A DNA stretch of 64,000 nucleotides from Roseospira goensis (GTDB lineage: Bacteria > Pseudomonadota > Alphaproteobacteria > Rhodospirillales > Rhodospirillaceae), in assembly GCF_014197795.1 (NCBI RefSeq), contig NZ_JACIGI010000002.1:62001-126000 (forward strand), written 5' to 3'. Shown piece after piece: positions 28,701 to 39,188 of the stretch. The position numbers and the translations under genes were made by a program. Below the pieces are notes generated by a model. It was not told the origin of the DNA and did not search any database. It saw nothing but the letters and a program-made list of their open reading frames with translations. Each line of letters opens with the position of its first letter. Position 1 is the stretch's first letter.

Positions 28701-31700
28701 CGTCGCCAGCGCCAGCGCCGGATCGTCGCCGGGCCAGGCGAAGCGGGGCGCGACGGCGTCGAGGGTGTCGCCGGCCCGCAGGGTGTAGGGATTGCGCGCC
28801 AGGGCGGGATCCGCGGGCCAGACCGCCAGACCGGGGATGGCGAACAGGCCGTCCGCCGGAACGGCCAGGTCCGGATTGGCCGCCAGCAGGAGTTCCCTCG
28901 GACAGGCGTAGGCGTCGGCGAACTGGCGCAGGGTCTGGTCCGGCTCCGGCGTGATCCCGGCGCCGTCGTTGAAGGCCCCCAGGTGGATCAGCGCGCCCAT
29001 GTCGAACAGGTTCGGGGTCGCCGTGTTCAGGGCCGCCAGCTGGGCCTGGGAAAGGCCGCTGCCGGTGCTGGCGAGGGTCTCTCCCTCGGCCGCCACCCAC
29101 TGGGTGCTGGCGACGGTTTCGTCGGCCTGGAACAGGCCCGGACGGTCGGCGTGGGTCTCGCCCAGGTCCAGGGGGGTTACCGTGACGCCCGCGGCGGCGA
29201 AGGCGGCGCAGACGGCGTCGAACGAGCGGATCGGCGGTGTCCCGTCGGGACCGGTGACGGTCACGGTGACCACGGTGTCGTCGGAGACCGCGACGGAGAA
29301 CGTGACCCCCTCCTGCAGGATCGGGGCCGCGGCGTTGTCGCGCGCCAGCGGACCCGGTGTGGTGCCCAGGGCGTCGGCCAGGTCCGCCAGGGACGGCGAC
29401 CCGTCGCCGGTGCCGTGGGTGAGCGGCGGCGAGACCGCCAGGGCGGCGCCGACCCGCAGGGGCAGGGTGCCGTTCTCGGGATCCGCGAGCAGCGCCTCGG
29501 GCTTCACCCGGGGCCAGCCCGCGGGCCGGGTCGCGCCCGCCAGGGTCTCGGCGGTGTCGTTTTCGGCGAACACGGCGAAGGCGGGGACGACGACGGACGC
29601 GCCGCTGCCGAACAGCGCCTCCATGGGCCGGTCGGCGTTGGCGAGGGCCATTTCTGCGGGCCGCACACCGAATTCGGTGGCGATGGATCCCAGGGTGGCG
29701 CCCTCGGGTGCCCGGGCGGCGCCCAACCGGGCGGCGGCGGCGTTGAACGCCTGGGCGGCGGCGGCGAAGCGCCACAGCAGGGCCGGGTCGACGGCGTGGT
29801 TGGCGCTGGTGTCCAGCGAGGTGGTCACCGTGGCGGTGAGCGTCTGGCCGAGTTGGTAATAGGACTTGGCGTAGGCCTCGGCCTGGCGGCCGGCGGCCGC
29901 CGCGGCCGCGTCGCCGGGCTGGGCGGGGCCGGGCATGACCGTTGAGGGGCGTGGATCGACAGAGACGGTGAGCGAGACGCGATCCCCCTCGCGCTGGACG
30001 GTGTACCCGGTGACGACGGCGGGCCAGTCGCCCACGCCAATCAGGGGGTCGGTGTAGCCGGTGGGCATGGCGACGGTGCCCTGGCCCTCCGGTGCGGGGC
30101 CGGTGCGATTGCCCAGGATGTCGTGGAACGTCAGGCTGGCGGTGGCCGTCGGCAGGCTCTGCGCGCGGCCGAAGCCTCGGTACGGATCGTCCTGGGGATC
30201 GGGGAGCCCCGGGACGGCGGGCAGCGCGGAGGCGCCGGCGAACCGGCTGAGGGGCAGGATCTGGTCATAGCGCCACAGGGGCTCGGCCTCCAGGGCCGTC
30301 CGCCGGTCGCGGCGCAGGCCCCGGCGCACGAGGCGCGCGCGTTTCCAGGCCGGGGGCGGGCTCGCCTCCGACGGTGCGGGCGGCGCGGGCATCCCCGAAG
30401 CCGCCATGACGTAGGGTGAGGCCCCGCTCTGCGGGATGGCCACACCCAGCAGGCTGAACAGCCGCCGCAGTTGCAGGACCGCCGCCTCGGTATCGCCGCC
30501 GCCGGGGGGCTGGTCCGGGGGCGCGTCGAGCGCCAGGGTGAACCCGGCGCTGCCCGGCGGAACCAGGGCCTGAAGGATGGTGTCCTGCTCCCCGTGGTCC
30601 TCCGCGTAGAGGGTGTCGATGGCCGCTTCGAGGCCCGGGGCGACCAGGGCGCAGGTGTTGAACGGCAGCAGGGGGCGCCCCTCCGGCGCCGGGTCCTGTT
30701 GCGATCCGGCGATGACCAGAAGGTCGATGGTCGCGATGCCGTTCTCGTCCAGGGCGCTGGCAGGCAGGCCCGCCTCCAGGCCGACCGCATAGCCGACGCC
30801 GCCGACCACGCTGCCTTCCCACAGCAGGGTGACGAAGCGCTCCAGCTCCGCCAGCGAGGCCGCCGGCCGCTCCGGCTCGTCGCCGCGGGCCAGGGCGCGG
30901 GTCCGGCCGGCGGCAATGTCGGGCGGCCGGGGCACGGTTTCGGTCGAGAGGTTGGCCTGGATGATGAAGGTGTCGGTGGGTGCCCCCGGCAGCAGGGCGA
31001 GTCCGGCGGCGTTGCCGGCGTTGGGCGCGGGCCGCGCCAGCACATGGACCACCGTGCCCGCGCCGGCGCCGTCGGCCAGCCACTGCCGCAGGGCGAGGAG
31101 CACCGGGCGGTCCGCCTCGGCCACGCCGTGCAGGGCGAACAGGGTGAGGTCGTCGTTGACCTGCTTGATCCGCACCGGGATCCGGCTGGCCCAGGTGGCC
31201 TCGGCGACGGTCGCCGCCGCGCGGCCGGTGGGTTCGCCCTCGGCGGTGGCGAGCAGGTCGTAGGGCACCGTCGACCCGGCCAGGGCGCGGGCGCGCAGGT
31301 CCTCGGGGAACGGCCACAACGAGGGCTGGGCGCTGACCGGCGGGCCGTCCATGCCGGGGATGGGCAGCGCGATCGGCGTCTGCACCTCGATGCGGTGTGT
31401 CAGGCCATGGGCGCGCGGGCTCCGCTCGGCCAGGGGCATTGCCGCCGGCGGCTCCGCCACGGGGATCCCGTAGGCGGTGGCCGGTCCCATGGCGATGATC
31501 TCGGCGTTGCTGTAGGCGTAGGTCAGCTCCGCCGCTGCGGCGGTGGGGATCACCATCCCCCGGGGCGCCGCGGCGCGGGCGCCGAAGGCGCCGGCGGGCG
31601 CCGTGCCGCCGCCCTCGGACACCGTGCTGTCGACCAGGGTCACCCAGGCGGTCTGGGACGTCAGGGTCAGCGAGAGGGCCGGGTCCCCTCCCTTGTCCGG

Positions 31701-34700
31701 GTCGGTGTCCACGTCCAGGTCGAACTGCTGACCGGTCAGGTCGTACAGTGGCGCCGTCTGGTCCGGGCTGGGGACCACGTGCCCGTCCTGCTCGACCGGC
31801 AGCGGGGTGCGCAGCCCGCCCAGGAGCGAGCGCGAGGCCTGGTTGACCACGCGCGGCAGGGCCTCGCCGTCCAGGATGCCCCGGACGATCCCCGCCACCG
31901 TCATGACCGGCAGTTGGGTCACGGTGAGGTCCGTGCCGATGGCGTAGAGCCCGGGCCGGTCCGCCAGCCGGTCGGCGGCGTCGGCCACGCTCAGGCCGTA
32001 GGTCCGCGACAGGACCGCGAAGCTCAGCGTCCCGCCCTCGGGCGCGCGGGCCACGGCGCCGGGCACCGGCACCACGGCCAGGGGCGCGAGGATGGGCGCC
32101 GCGCCCGCCCAGCCCAGGATCGCCGGCCAGGCATAGGTCCAGGTGCCGCGCGCCGGATCGCTCCCGTCCTGGGTCCAGGTGGCATCCAGGATCAGGCGCC
32201 GCGCCAGGGCCTCCATGCTGTCGCCGGGGGTGACCGGCAGGCCGCTCCAGGCCGGCAGCCCGTAGCTGTTGGCGCCGGTCTCGGTGACCCCCGCGAGGAA
32301 ATCGAGCCAGTCCGGCGCCTGTTCGGGCGCGCGGTCCGGGTAGACCTGGACCAGCGTCAGGGCGGCGGCGATGCGGTCGAGGGTATCGCCGGCCACCGTG
32401 GTGTAGTCCATGGTCGGGGACACGGCGTTGAAGGCCTGGGGCACCTGGAGCACGTGGCCCGGCGGGATCTCCAGGGAGGTCACCACGCGGTCGTTGCCGG
32501 TCAGGGTGGACAGCAGATCGCGGTTTATGTCGTACACCGCCTGGGCGTACCAGGCGGCGGGATCCAGGGACGGCAGGACATAGCGGACATAGGCCGTCGC
32601 CGCGGCCATGAGGCGGCTGTCCGGACCGGCCTGCCAGATGCGCGCGGGCAGGTCGAAGACGCTGCCGCCCCGCAGCACCTGCGTGGCGGCGCCCAGCGGT
32701 CGGTCGCCCCCCGGTCCGGTGAACAGGGCGGTGGCGGAGTCCAGGTTGAACAGCGCGGCGATGCCGTCCAGCGTCTCGCCGTCCGCCACCTGGTGGGGCA
32801 GGTTGCCCAGCGTGACGGTGTCGAGGGCGAAGGCCTGGTCGGCGTTGTCCTGGGCCAGCACCTCCGGGGCGACCCCCAGGGCGATGGACAGCGTCGATCC
32901 CACCGGCGCGGCGGCGAGGCGCTGCGCGAGATCCGGATTGAGGAAGGTCAGTTCGGCGGCGCTGGCGCCGAGCGCGTCGGCGACGCTCTCGACGGTGTCG
33001 CCGGAGCGGACGGCATAGTCGACCGTCGCCGAGGGGAACGTGCCCGCCAGGTCGGCGAGGGTCTGTCCCTGGCCGTCGCCCCCGTCCGCCACCGTGACCC
33101 GGGCCACGGCGAGCAGGTCTTGCGCCTCCTTGACCGCGGCCTTGGCGATCATCAGGCAGTAGTCGCGGAAGATGTAGGTGGGATAGGACTCGTAGGCGGC
33201 CGGGTCGTCGACCGCGGGGCGCGGGCCCGCCGCGCCGCCCACCGGCAGATAGTCCCCCGTGCGCCGTGCCACGCCCCATTCGTACCACGGGCCGACCGGG
33301 TTGATGGCGGCGAAGTCCACCGTCCCGCCGGGCGTGCCCGTGCGGGTCAGGCCCGGCGGCAGGGGGGCGACCATGCCGCCCACCTCGGTTGCGTCGCCGC
33401 CCGGATCCCCGGCCAGCAGCAGGTGGAGGTTGGTCGCGAACAGGCGGTCCAGCATGTCCCAGGCGAAGCCCAGGTCGGCGGTTTCCGGATCGTCGAGTGC
33501 GGCCGTCAGCAGGGCGAGCTGGCCGGCGGTGACCGGATCGGTTTCCGTCGCGGGGCCGTCGGGGATCGCGTACAGGCAATACAGCAGCAGGACCTTGACC
33601 CAGAGGTCCGGGGTCAGGGTGTCGGTGTCCCCGTCGTCGGCGGCCAGGGCGTGCTGACGGGCCGACCGCCGGGACGTCGCCGCCGCGGTCGCCGCCTCCG
33701 GGGTCTCGCCCGAGTTGGCGCACAGCAGGAACGCCACCCGGTAGAGCGGATCGGCCGGCGGGTCGGGCGTGGTCGTCCAGTCCACCGGGGGCGCGCCCAG
33801 CGAGACGGTCGGCAGCAGGTGCAGCAGGGCCTGTCGCGGTTCGCCGTCCGGGAACAGGGCGCGATCGGGGTCCCAGCCCCAGGCCCCGGCGAGGCTCCGC
33901 CCCGGCCCCAGGACCAGCGCCCGCCTCGCCCGGGCGCGCCGCAGGTGATGATCGCGCAACGCGGCCAGCCGGCGCATCCGGTTGCGGCGGGCGTAGCCGC
34001 TGCCGCCGCGGACCAGGGTTCCGCCGGTGCCCAGCAGGCCCAGCCGCGCCGCCGCGCTGTCCGCCCGGAAGGGGGCGGGGTCGCCGCCCGGGGCCACGAT
34101 CCAGGGCGTCTGTTCGGTCGTTCCCAGGACGTAGGTCAGCTCCAGCTCGACGTGGAAATTGAAGGACACCTTGATGAACAGCACCTTCACCTTGGCCTGG
34201 GCGTCGACCGACACCAGCATCTCGAACGTGGTCGGCCGGTAGGCTTCGAACAGGGCGGCGACCTGGGCATAGGCCTCCAGGGTCACGGAAACCTTGATGA
34301 CCTTGAAGTCGACGTAGCCGTAGACCTTGCCGTGCATGGCCGCGATGCCCAGGGCGCGGAAGTACTGCGCCGGGGGCTGGCCCGCGCTGGCCGGGTTGAA
34401 CCAGCCGAGCACGCCCTGGAAGATCACCTGGACCTCGACGTAGGCGCCGCCGGCGAGGATGCCGGCGCGGATCTCGCGACCCACCCCGGCGGCCAGGCCC
34501 ACGCCCAGTTCCAGCACCGGCGCGAAGGTGCCGTTGGTGATGCGCGGCACCTGGCTGGAGGTCACGCCGTCAAGAAGACCGACGTAGACCCCGCCGCGGC
34601 CGATGAAGATGTAGGCCTGCACCGAGAAGGAGCGGGTGAAATCCTGGTTGTATGGGAAGCCCAGGTCGACCTTGAAGTTGCCATTGGTGTAGACCTCGAC

Positions 34701-37700
34701 GACCACCGTCCCCAGGGTGATGGAGGCGACGCCGATCTGGAAGGTCCGGAAGGCGTCCGGCAGCCGCAGTTCGACGCGGAACATGCCCACGTCGTCCGAG
34801 ATCTTCTTGTACAGGATCTCGAAACGCAGCCCCGCCAGCGACCCGGCCTTCTCCCCGTTCAGGCCCACCGACAGCCCGTACAGGATGGGATCGTTGAACA
34901 GGAAGCCTAGATCCACGGTTCCGGCCATCAGGCCGATGTCGAGGCCGATCAGCCATTGACTGTCCGCCGAATAGGCGATCTTGCCGGTGGGGCCGGGCAG
35001 GTTGCCCGGATTGTCCACGGGCTTCATGAAGGCCTTCAGTTCGGCCAGGGTCCCGGCCACGGTGTCCGGCGGGTCCTGGATGCGGATGCGCTGGCCCAGG
35101 CCCAGGTAGCGCAGGTCGACCAGCCCCGTTCCCGTGCCCGGCACGGCGGGCGGCGGGTCGTTGACCACGTCCCAGGCCAGGGCATCGTCGCCGGTGTAGT
35201 CCTGGCCGAGCAGGGCGCCTTCCAGGATCAGCTCCACCTTGCCCGCGCCGCCGTGGCTGTAGCGCACGCCGATGGACGACAGGGACCCGAAGCCCAGGTC
35301 GACCTCGGCCCGGTAGACGAACTCGACCACGTTGCGGGTGGGGTCCAGGGTCAGGACGAAGCTGGACAACTCCACCCGCTTGAGGATGTCCCAGGGGGCG
35401 TCGAGCTGGAACCCGATGGTCGGGGCTGCCAGGTTGACCAGGTATTCCAGCATGTCGCCCAGCGTGGCCCCGCCGAGCTGGACCGAGACCACCTGGTGGC
35501 GCGGGTTGGTCTCGCTGCCCGTCTCGCCCCGCCAGGCGGTGACCGCCTGGACCCAAAGGGTGTCGACGCAGACCTTGAGCAGGTAGGTGGGCTCGTCCAC
35601 GCCCACGTCCATGCCCACCTCGACCGCGATGCGGTTGATCTGAAACGTGCCGCCCAGGCGGCCGTGGGCGGGCGTCTCGGCCGGCGCCGACCCGTCGCGG
35701 GCGATGTCGATGCTGGCCGAGGCCGAGACCTTGAGGGGGGTCCCGAAGAGTTCGGGCGTCCAGCGGCCGGAAATGGTGCCGCCGAGGGCATAGGACCGGC
35801 CTTCCGTGGCGAACCGTACGTCCAGGCGGTCGACGGTCAGGTGGGGCACGGAGGCCGGCGCGGCGCCCAGGCCCAGGAAGCGCGCGACCACGTCCGTCAG
35901 GTCGATGACGGTGCCCTGGTACAAATGGCCCTCGAAGACCCAGCCCACCGGCGTCTCCGGGTCCTGGACCGGGTACGCGGCCGAGAGCATCAGGCGCGGG
36001 CTCTCGTAGTCGTCGGGGGGATCACTGGGGACGAAGGAGAAGACGCCCGACAGGCCGCCGCCGACCTGGCCGTTCTGACTGGCGATCCAGAACTCCACCT
36101 CCTCCAGGACCAGGGTGATGACCACCAGGTCGATGGCCCAGCCCTGGGTGAGCACGGGATCCCCGGTGTCGGCGTCCGTGAACACGACCTGGGTATGGCC
36201 CGAGTAGTTCTGCGCGATGGGGTCGGCCGCGAAGCCCAGCTCCGTCACCGTGGCGGCGTGCAGGCCGCCGACGGCGGGTCCCGGGGCGCCGAAGTAGTAG
36301 GTGAACGCCGCGCCGATGGGAATGCGGTCGCCCTCGCGCATCTCGCCCTGGATCAGCAGCTCGGGCAGGCTGACGGCGACGTCGATGTCGACCTTGGCGG
36401 CGGTCGTGCCCGCTCCGGGACCCGGGGGCGCGTGGCCTTCGTGGCCGTCGCTACCGCTGTCGCCGTCGCCATCGCCGGAGAAGCGCAGGGTGCCGAAGAC
36501 GGCGCCACTGACCGTGCCCGTGGACCGGACCACGCTGTCCGACCCGCGCACCGCGCCCCAGGCCCACAGCCAGCGGGTGCCGACGTTGCGCAGGGTGACG
36601 AAGGGGATCGGGGGCGACCACGCGCGGTCCGAGACGATGGTCACCGCCAGATCCCGCAGGTCCGGGACCAGGCCCCCCGCCGGTGTGGTGAAGGTCAGGT
36701 TCACCTCGCGGAACTTGAAGGTTTCGATCAGCGGGAAGTTGTCGGGCAGGGGCAGGGCGGGCAGGCCGAAGATGGTCGTCAACTGGGCCATGCCCCGAAC
36801 CACGGACGCCGAGTCCGGGTCGAACAGCGCCGTCAGCCGCCACTGGGGACCGGCGACGAGCAGGGGCGTGTAGAGGCGGGCGACCAGGGCGTCGGCCCCC
36901 GATCCCAGCCTGACGGTGCCGGTCAGGTTGACCACGGAGAAGCGGGTCCGCCCCCAGTCGGTTGCGTCCAGGTCGTCGCGGACGATGAACTCAAGGCCCA
37001 GATCCGACAGGGACAGGCCGCCGGGACCGTCGTTTGCCTGGGCGGGGGAGCCGACGGCCAGGGTCGCCGACCCGGCGGCCCGGGCCACCAGGTCCAGGAC
37101 CGGCGGGGTCTCCCAGTCCGGCGGCATCGTCAGGGACCCGTCCAGCGCCAGCGGCCAGGGGGCGAGCATGTCCAGGGCGGGCCCGAAGACGGGGGCCTCC
37201 GGCAGGCGGCCCGACAGGGTCAGCGTGGCGTCCGGACGGCTGTCGGCCTGGAACACGGGCGACAGCAGCGCCAGGTCGGCCAGGATGGACGGCCCCCAGA
37301 TGACCGGGCCGAGCGCGCTGTCGCCGGTGCGTTGGCTGGCGGGAAGGGCGGCGGGATTGAAAAAGCCCGAGAAGGTCCACCCCGGGCTGGTGACCGTCAA
37401 GGAGAGCTGGAAGACGCCGCCGCTGTCGCCCCCCTCGGTGTAGAGCAGGCGGCCCTGCACCGGGAACCGCATGCCCTGCGGGTCGCCGGGCTGGCCGAAC
37501 CGGCCCGATCCGGTCAGCGTCACCCGCTCAAGGCCCTGCGTCAGGGTTGCGTCCGACAGCGTATAGGCGTCGGTGATGCCGAACAGCCCCAGCACGCCGC
37601 GCAGCGGCGCCAGAGCGGTGTCGGCGGACGCGCTCCACAGGTCGATGGTCCCGGCCGAGAGGGCGGCGTTCAGGGCCGCGTATACCGTCGTGACGGACAT
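25719..37700 (-). CDS. Giant 3993-residue protein with beta-rich and LysM-like repeat modules
   Basis: One uninterrupted frame, start ATG at 37700 with a good gagaggtag ribosome-binding site, ~415 kDa. No signal peptide or membrane helix is evident. Residues 1-900 are beta-rich with repeated phrases of the type [19 protein letters not shown]. Residues ~900-1200 form a distinctive region ([60 protein letters not shown]) resembling giant bacterial proteins carrying DUF6603. A basic linker (~1235-1270) follows. From ~1558 to 1930 and ~2660 to 3135 come degenerate LysM-like modules ([41 protein letters not shown]) ending in a recurring NAxxPxLxxxG motif. The last ~850 residues are of mixed type. 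It may be a scaffold or spike-like structural protein; this is inference. Confidence 0.8.
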   Translation of the reverse strand: MSVTTVYAALNAALSAGTIDLWSASADTALAPLRGVLGLFGITDAYTLSDATLTQGLERVTLTGSGRFGQPGDPQGMRFPVQGRLLYTEGGDSGGVFQLSLTVTSPGWTFSGFFNPAALPASQRTGDSALGPVIWGPSILADLALLSPVFQADSRPDATLTLSGRLPEAPVFGPALDMLAPWPLALDGSLTMPPDWETPPVLDLVARAAGSATLAVGSPAQANDGPGGLSLSDLGLEFIVRDDLDATDWGRTRFSVVNLTGTVRLGSGADALVARLYTPLLVAGPQWRLTALFDPDSASVVRGMAQLTTIFGLPALPLPDNFPLIETFKFREVNLTFTTPAGGLVPDLRDLAVTIVSDRAWSPPIPFVTLRNVGTRWLWAWGAVRGSDSVVRSTGTVSGAVFGTLRFSGDGDGDSGSDGHEGHAPPGPGAGTTAAKVDIDVAVSLPELLIQGEMREGDRIPIGAAFTYYFGAPGPAVGGLHAATVTELGFAADPIAQNYSGHTQVVFTDADTGDPVLTQGWAIDLVVITLVLEEVEFWIASQNGQVGGGLSGVFSFVPSDPPDDYESPRLMLSAAYPVQDPETPVGWVFEGHLYQGTVIDLTDVVARFLGLGAAPASVPHLTVDRLDVRFATEGRSYALGGTISGRWTPELFGTPLKVSASASIDIARDGSAPAETPAHGRLGGTFQINRIAVEVGMDVGVDEPTYLLKVCVDTLWVQAVTAWRGETGSETNPRHQVVSVQLGGATLGDMLEYLVNLAAPTIGFQLDAPWDILKRVELSSFVLTLDPTRNVVEFVYRAEVDLGFGSLSSIGVRYSHGGAGKVELILEGALLGQDYTGDDALAWDVVNDPPPAVPGTGTGLVDLRYLGLGQRIRIQDPPDTVAGTLAELKAFMKPVDNPGNLPGPTGKIAYSADSQWLIGLDIGLMAGTVDLGFLFNDPILYGLSVGLNGEKAGSLAGLRFEILYKKISDDVGMFRVELRLPDAFRTFQIGVASITLGTVVVEVYTNGNFKVDLGFPYNQDFTRSFSVQAYIFIGRGGVYVGLLDGVTSSQVPRITNGTFAPVLELGVGLAAGVGREIRAGILAGGAYVEVQVIFQGVLGWFNPASAGQPPAQYFRALGIAAMHGKVYGYVDFKVIKVSVTLEAYAQVAALFEAYRPTTFEMLVSVDAQAKVKVLFIKVSFNFHVELELTYVLGTTEQTPWIVAPGGDPAPFRADSAAARLGLLGTGGTLVRGGSGYARRNRMRRLAALRDHHLRRARARRALVLGPGRSLAGAWGWDPDRALFPDGEPRQALLHLLPTVSLGAPPVDWTTTPDPPADPLYRVAFLLCANSGETPEAATAAATSRRSARQHALAADDGDTDTLTPDLWVKVLLLYCLYAIPDGPATETDPVTAGQLALLTAALDDPETADLGFAWDMLDRLFATNLHLLLAGDPGGDATEVGGMVAPLPPGLTRTGTPGGTVDFAAINPVGPWYEWGVARRTGDYLPVGGAAGPRPAVDDPAAYESYPTYIFRDYCLMIAKAAVKEAQDLLAVARVTVADGGDGQGQTLADLAGTFPSATVDYAVRSGDTVESVADALGASAAELTFLNPDLAQRLAAAPVGSTLSIALGVAPEVLAQDNADQAFALDTVTLGNLPHQVADGETLDGIAALFNLDSATALFTGPGGDRPLGAATQVLRGGSVFDLPARIWQAGPDSRLMAAATAYVRYVLPSLDPAAWYAQAVYDINRDLLSTLTGNDRVVTSLEIPPGHVLQVPQAFNAVSPTMDYTTVAGDTLDRIAAALTLVQVYPDRAPEQAPDWLDFLAGVTETGANSYGLPAWSGLPVTPGDSMEALARRLILDATWTQDGSDPARGTWTYAWPAILGWAGAAPILAPLAVVPVPGAVARAPEGGTLSFAVLSRTYGLSVADAADRLADRPGLYAIGTDLTVTQLPVMTVAGIVRGILDGEALPRVVNQASRSLLGGLRTPLPVEQDGHVVPSPDQTAPLYDLTGQQFDLDVDTDPDKGGDPALSLTLTSQTAWVTLVDSTVSEGGGTAPAGAFGARAAAPRGMVIPTAAAAELTYAYSNAEIIAMGPATAYGIPVAEPPAAMPLAERSPRAHGLTHRIEVQTPIALPIPGMDGPPVSAQPSLWPFPEDLRARALAGSTVPYDLLATAEGEPTGRAAATVAEATWASRIPVRIKQVNDDLTLFALHGVAEADRPVLLALRQWLADGAGAGTVVHVLARPAPNAGNAAGLALLPGAPTDTFIIQANLSTETVPRPPDIAAGRTRALARGDEPERPAASLAELERFVTLLWEGSVVGGVGYAVGLEAGLPASALDENGIATIDLLVIAGSQQDPAPEGRPLLPFNTCALVAPGLEAAIDTLYAEDHGEQDTILQALVPPGSAGFTLALDAPPDQPPGGGDTEAAVLQLRRLFSLLGVAIPQSGASPYVMAASGMPAPPAPSEASPPPAWKRARLVRRGLRRDRRTALEAEPLWRYDQILPLSRFAGASALPAVPGLPDPQDDPYRGFGRAQSLPTATASLTFHDILGNRTGPAPEGQGTVAMPTGYTDPLIGVGDWPAVVTGYTVQREGDRVSLTVSVDPRPSTVMPGPAQPGDAAAAAAGRQAEAYAKSYYQLGQTLTATVTTSLDTSANHAVDPALLWRFAAAAQAFNAAAARLGAARAPEGATLGSIATEFGVRPAEMALANADRPMEALFGSGASVVVPAFAVFAENDTAETLAGATRPAGWPRVKPEALLADPENGTLPLRVGAALAVSPPLTHGTGDGSPSLADLADALGTTPGPLARDNAAAPILQEGVTFSVAVSDDTVVTVTVTGPDGTPPIRSFDAVCAAFAAAGVTVTPLDLGETHADRPGLFQADETVASTQWVAAEGETLASTGSGLSQAQLAALNTATPNLFDMGALIHLGAFNDGAGITPEPDQTLRQFADAYACPRELLLAANPDLAVPADGLFAIPGLAVWPADPALARNPYTLRAGDTLDAVAPRFAWPGDDPALALATDNAAMPRVLAGDTTLQIPVGGETVPITTPPDGESLAEALAQVRATAPDATLADLVAGIGADAGALQPGALLICPPARFAGAATPGDIPDLFGLGAGALALANAGTPGLIAPGVTVRGPDGLVSVETRANDSFNSLIVRFAEAGVQVDPAALAEAPANRDIPLFAAGALALLPPSPARITLPIGANGPYPGPAFSLRVQLSLARPTALVNPDFEPGAGGGVERVVSVIPAPQGTGDAADSGGLTLNAFIAALVDALPNLRVATGRAADDRRDLWAVDFGAAGIRSLTIAGTTTVPGAPGPQPRFFALAPLYTRPVGREGVSIRTLRPDGALSPHAEDTDFQGIDTQPWATRFLSDMDRILSAGTAAALYRTAETRDTLAGIVTVKRDLAGAIAEGLAPVLEIDDPQQAAGQAAAAATLEQRLGVSLSQAWSAAALVQLDRTVSSPWQDPESGLAPADLYGGITVTGDTGTDRSWTMTAAKCWLTDRSPFVTMLLSEADPATHRAVTADMAFGITDMERNIVTAGLPQGYASSQWLSFLPPLSGDHRPAALSSDLGTVSVPIPLRVFPALPEARGQSAAPSALDAPARARVRARRRRGTVRAETDVPLADMALWDHAFTYAHEHAEQDEVTVTLRYNLRPGDLREARAETEDLFPQLARYMAVADDLWAILDTLAETDGPLSPTQRTAAGTFLDLARPIADHWTIRHQPEQARRSRAAADLAAETFAFRARVTDRDGAEAGTREVDHLTLTALETPVGPDGVWPQVTARTVDGRAVSLAPETVSETITRYQVPEGVRVPALWPTFTLTVPDLNVARWQNATGSIAVRRNQKLLGPDGPETNAAFVFQTDTVEAASVVTPFNPWDERVPLQTGPEPEGVAEALQAAFETLFGADALDGSLTVTMGVSYAYELATDPLDPRHGLIEETPIYLYPNQPLTDQTAGVMQSAVAQWRATAAPVAQGGEWVFSLTLYSALEDDQRPLLTVERLFLPLAPAP
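28295..29723 (-). other. LysM-like module block B inside the giant protein (residues ~2660-3135)
   Basis: About seven degenerate units. Each has a GxTLxxIAxxF-like first half, e.g. [17 protein letters not shown] and [13 protein letters not shown], and a [13 protein letters not shown] / [10 protein letters not shown] / [11 protein letters not shown] / [11 protein letters not shown] / [11 protein letters not shown] second half. This consensus is longer than a standard LysM. Confidence 0.6.
31900..33029 (-). other. LysM-like module block A inside the giant protein (residues ~1558-1930)
   Basis: Contains [19 protein letters not shown] (closest to a canonical LysM), [53 protein letters not shown] and [19 protein letters not shown]. 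Canonical LysM binds N-acetylglucosamine polymers, but these lack a clear export route. Confidence 0.6.
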
Positions 37701-37759
37701 GGGCTACCTCTCGGAACCGGGGACGGGGCGGGCACCGCGAACGGTGGTGCGGGGGTGGG

Positions 37760-39151
37760 TCATCGCCGTGGCTCCAGCCGACGGATCGCGCGCGCGGGGC
37801 GGGCCGGCGGGCGGGCGGCGCCGGCCGGCACGGGACCAGCAAGGCCGCCGGGGGCGGGTGCCCCCCGGGACGGGGCGATGGTCTCCCGTTGGAACAGGGC
37901 ATGGAGTTGCGCGGTGGTCTTGGGCAGGCGGTTGCTGGGAATCCCCGCCATCGGGATGTTGCGGGTGTTGACCGAGGACTGGGCGTCGATCTGGTATCCC
38001 CAGTTCATGCCCTCGGTGAACGAAACATCGGAGGGCATTGTGACTTCACTATAGGGCGGGAAGATGAAGTTGCCCTTGATAGTGTTGAGAGCATAATAGA
38101 GGTTGGTATAGTAGTTCTCATTCGAGAGAAACGTATAGTTCTTGTACGGCGTGTCGATGGTGTCCGAGACCGGAACATCGAAGTATGCCGAGACCAGGTG
38201 GTAGGGGGACAGGGACTCGTCCGACCACCACGGGCCCCTGTGGTCGGCGAACGTCAGGAAGGCGTTGATCGTTTCCAGGGAGGGGTGAGAATGCTTGGTG
38301 TCCGCGCTGACCACGATGGTGGCGCCGTAGGTCAGCGAGGCGAAGGTGTTCACGACCTTGCGGGCTTCCTCGCTGATGGCGCCATTGGTCGAGGACAGGC
38401 CGAAGGTCGTCAGGCGGCTGCCGTGGTGGGGCGCCAGCAGCATGAAGGTGTCCTGGAGCCAGACCTTGTGTTCCAGGAAGTGCTGGTTCACGAACTGGAA
38501 GGTCGAAAAGGTGGCGTCGCCGAAGATGACGGCGCCGACGTTGAACATCTTCATGTAGATGCCGAGCGACGTCGAGTTGGCCAGGTCGCCGTCGGGCTTG
38601 GACTTGGCGTAGACTTCTTCGACCAGTTTCCCCTGCGACGTGGCCGATTCCGAGGTGTTCACGGCGATCACGTAGGCCGAGGCATGGTCGCTGTCGAACA
38701 CGCTGACCCAGTCCTTGATGTTCGGGCTGGGAAAGCTTGAGCAGCCCACCCGGAAGTTGCGGACATCCTCGTCCGCGTTCTCCGTCCGCTCCCCCAACTT
38801 GGTCAGCACGTTTCCCTTTGAGCTGGTATACCATTCGCTGCGGCCGCTATGGTAAACGTAGCCGATTTCCATCTCGGGAAGCGCCTCCAGCAGGGACCAG
38901 ATCAGATTGACGTGATCCGAGTCCTTGTGGGAGATGAACATGGCGTCGAGGTAGCCCTTGTCGTCTCCGCTGCGCGCCTTGATGCGCTTGGCGAGGAACT
39001 CGACGGTGGGGCCGCCGGCCCGTCGTTTGCTCTTGCTGGAGCCCAGGTCGAAGAGAGCGTTCGCGACAACGTCGTTTTCCTCGTCGTATTCCTCAAAATA
39101 CGTGCACATGCCCTGGCCGACGTCGAGAGAGTAGAGGCGTTGGTAGCTCAT
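37760..39151 (-). CDS. ComEC-like metallo-beta-lactamase-fold protein, lower GC
   Basis: 463 residues. The N-terminus has LYSLDVGQGMCTYFE, the first strand motif of ComEC/Rec2-type MBL-fold proteins; SHKDSDH (74-80) is the metal motif (H75, D77, D79, H80 instead of the usual H-x-H-x-D-H), GDAT (211-214) and APHHGS (240-245) supply further ligands. Such proteins are nucleases or hydrolases; the membrane channel part of ComEC is absent. The body is AT-richer than its neighbours, while the last ~45 residues switch to a GC-rich Pro/Ala/Arg tail. No signal peptide is seen. It lies between the giant and the 1233-aa gene with short spacers. Its partner or substrate is unknown. Confidence 0.8.
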   Translation of the reverse strand: MSYQRLYSLDVGQGMCTYFEEYDEENDVVANALFDLGSSKSKRRAGGPTVEFLAKRIKARSGDDKGYLDAMFISHKDSDHVNLIWSLLEALPEMEIGYVYHSGRSEWYTSSKGNVLTKLGERTENADEDVRNFRVGCSSFPSPNIKDWVSVFDSDHASAYVIAVNTSESATSQGKLVEEVYAKSKPDGDLANSTSLGIYMKMFNVGAVIFGDATFSTFQFVNQHFLEHKVWLQDTFMLLAPHHGSRLTTFGLSSTNGAISEEARKVVNTFASLTYGATIVVSADTKHSHPSLETINAFLTFADHRGPWWSDESLSPYHLVSAYFDVPVSDTIDTPYKNYTFLSNENYYTNLYYALNTIKGNFIFPPYSEVTMPSDVSFTEGMNWGYQIDAQSSVNTRNIPMAGIPSNRLPKTTAQLHALFQRETIAPSRGAPAPGGLAGPVPAGAARPPARPARAIRRLEPRR

Positions 39152-39188
39152 CGCGTTGCGTTCCCGAGCGGGTCAGAGGATCGGCGAG

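Noticed and set aside
34956-38054. 1032-residue plus-strand open frame opposite the giant gene
   Set aside because: Composition is typical of a GC-rich antisense frame, and the minus strand holds the continuous 3993-residue protein with recognisable modules.
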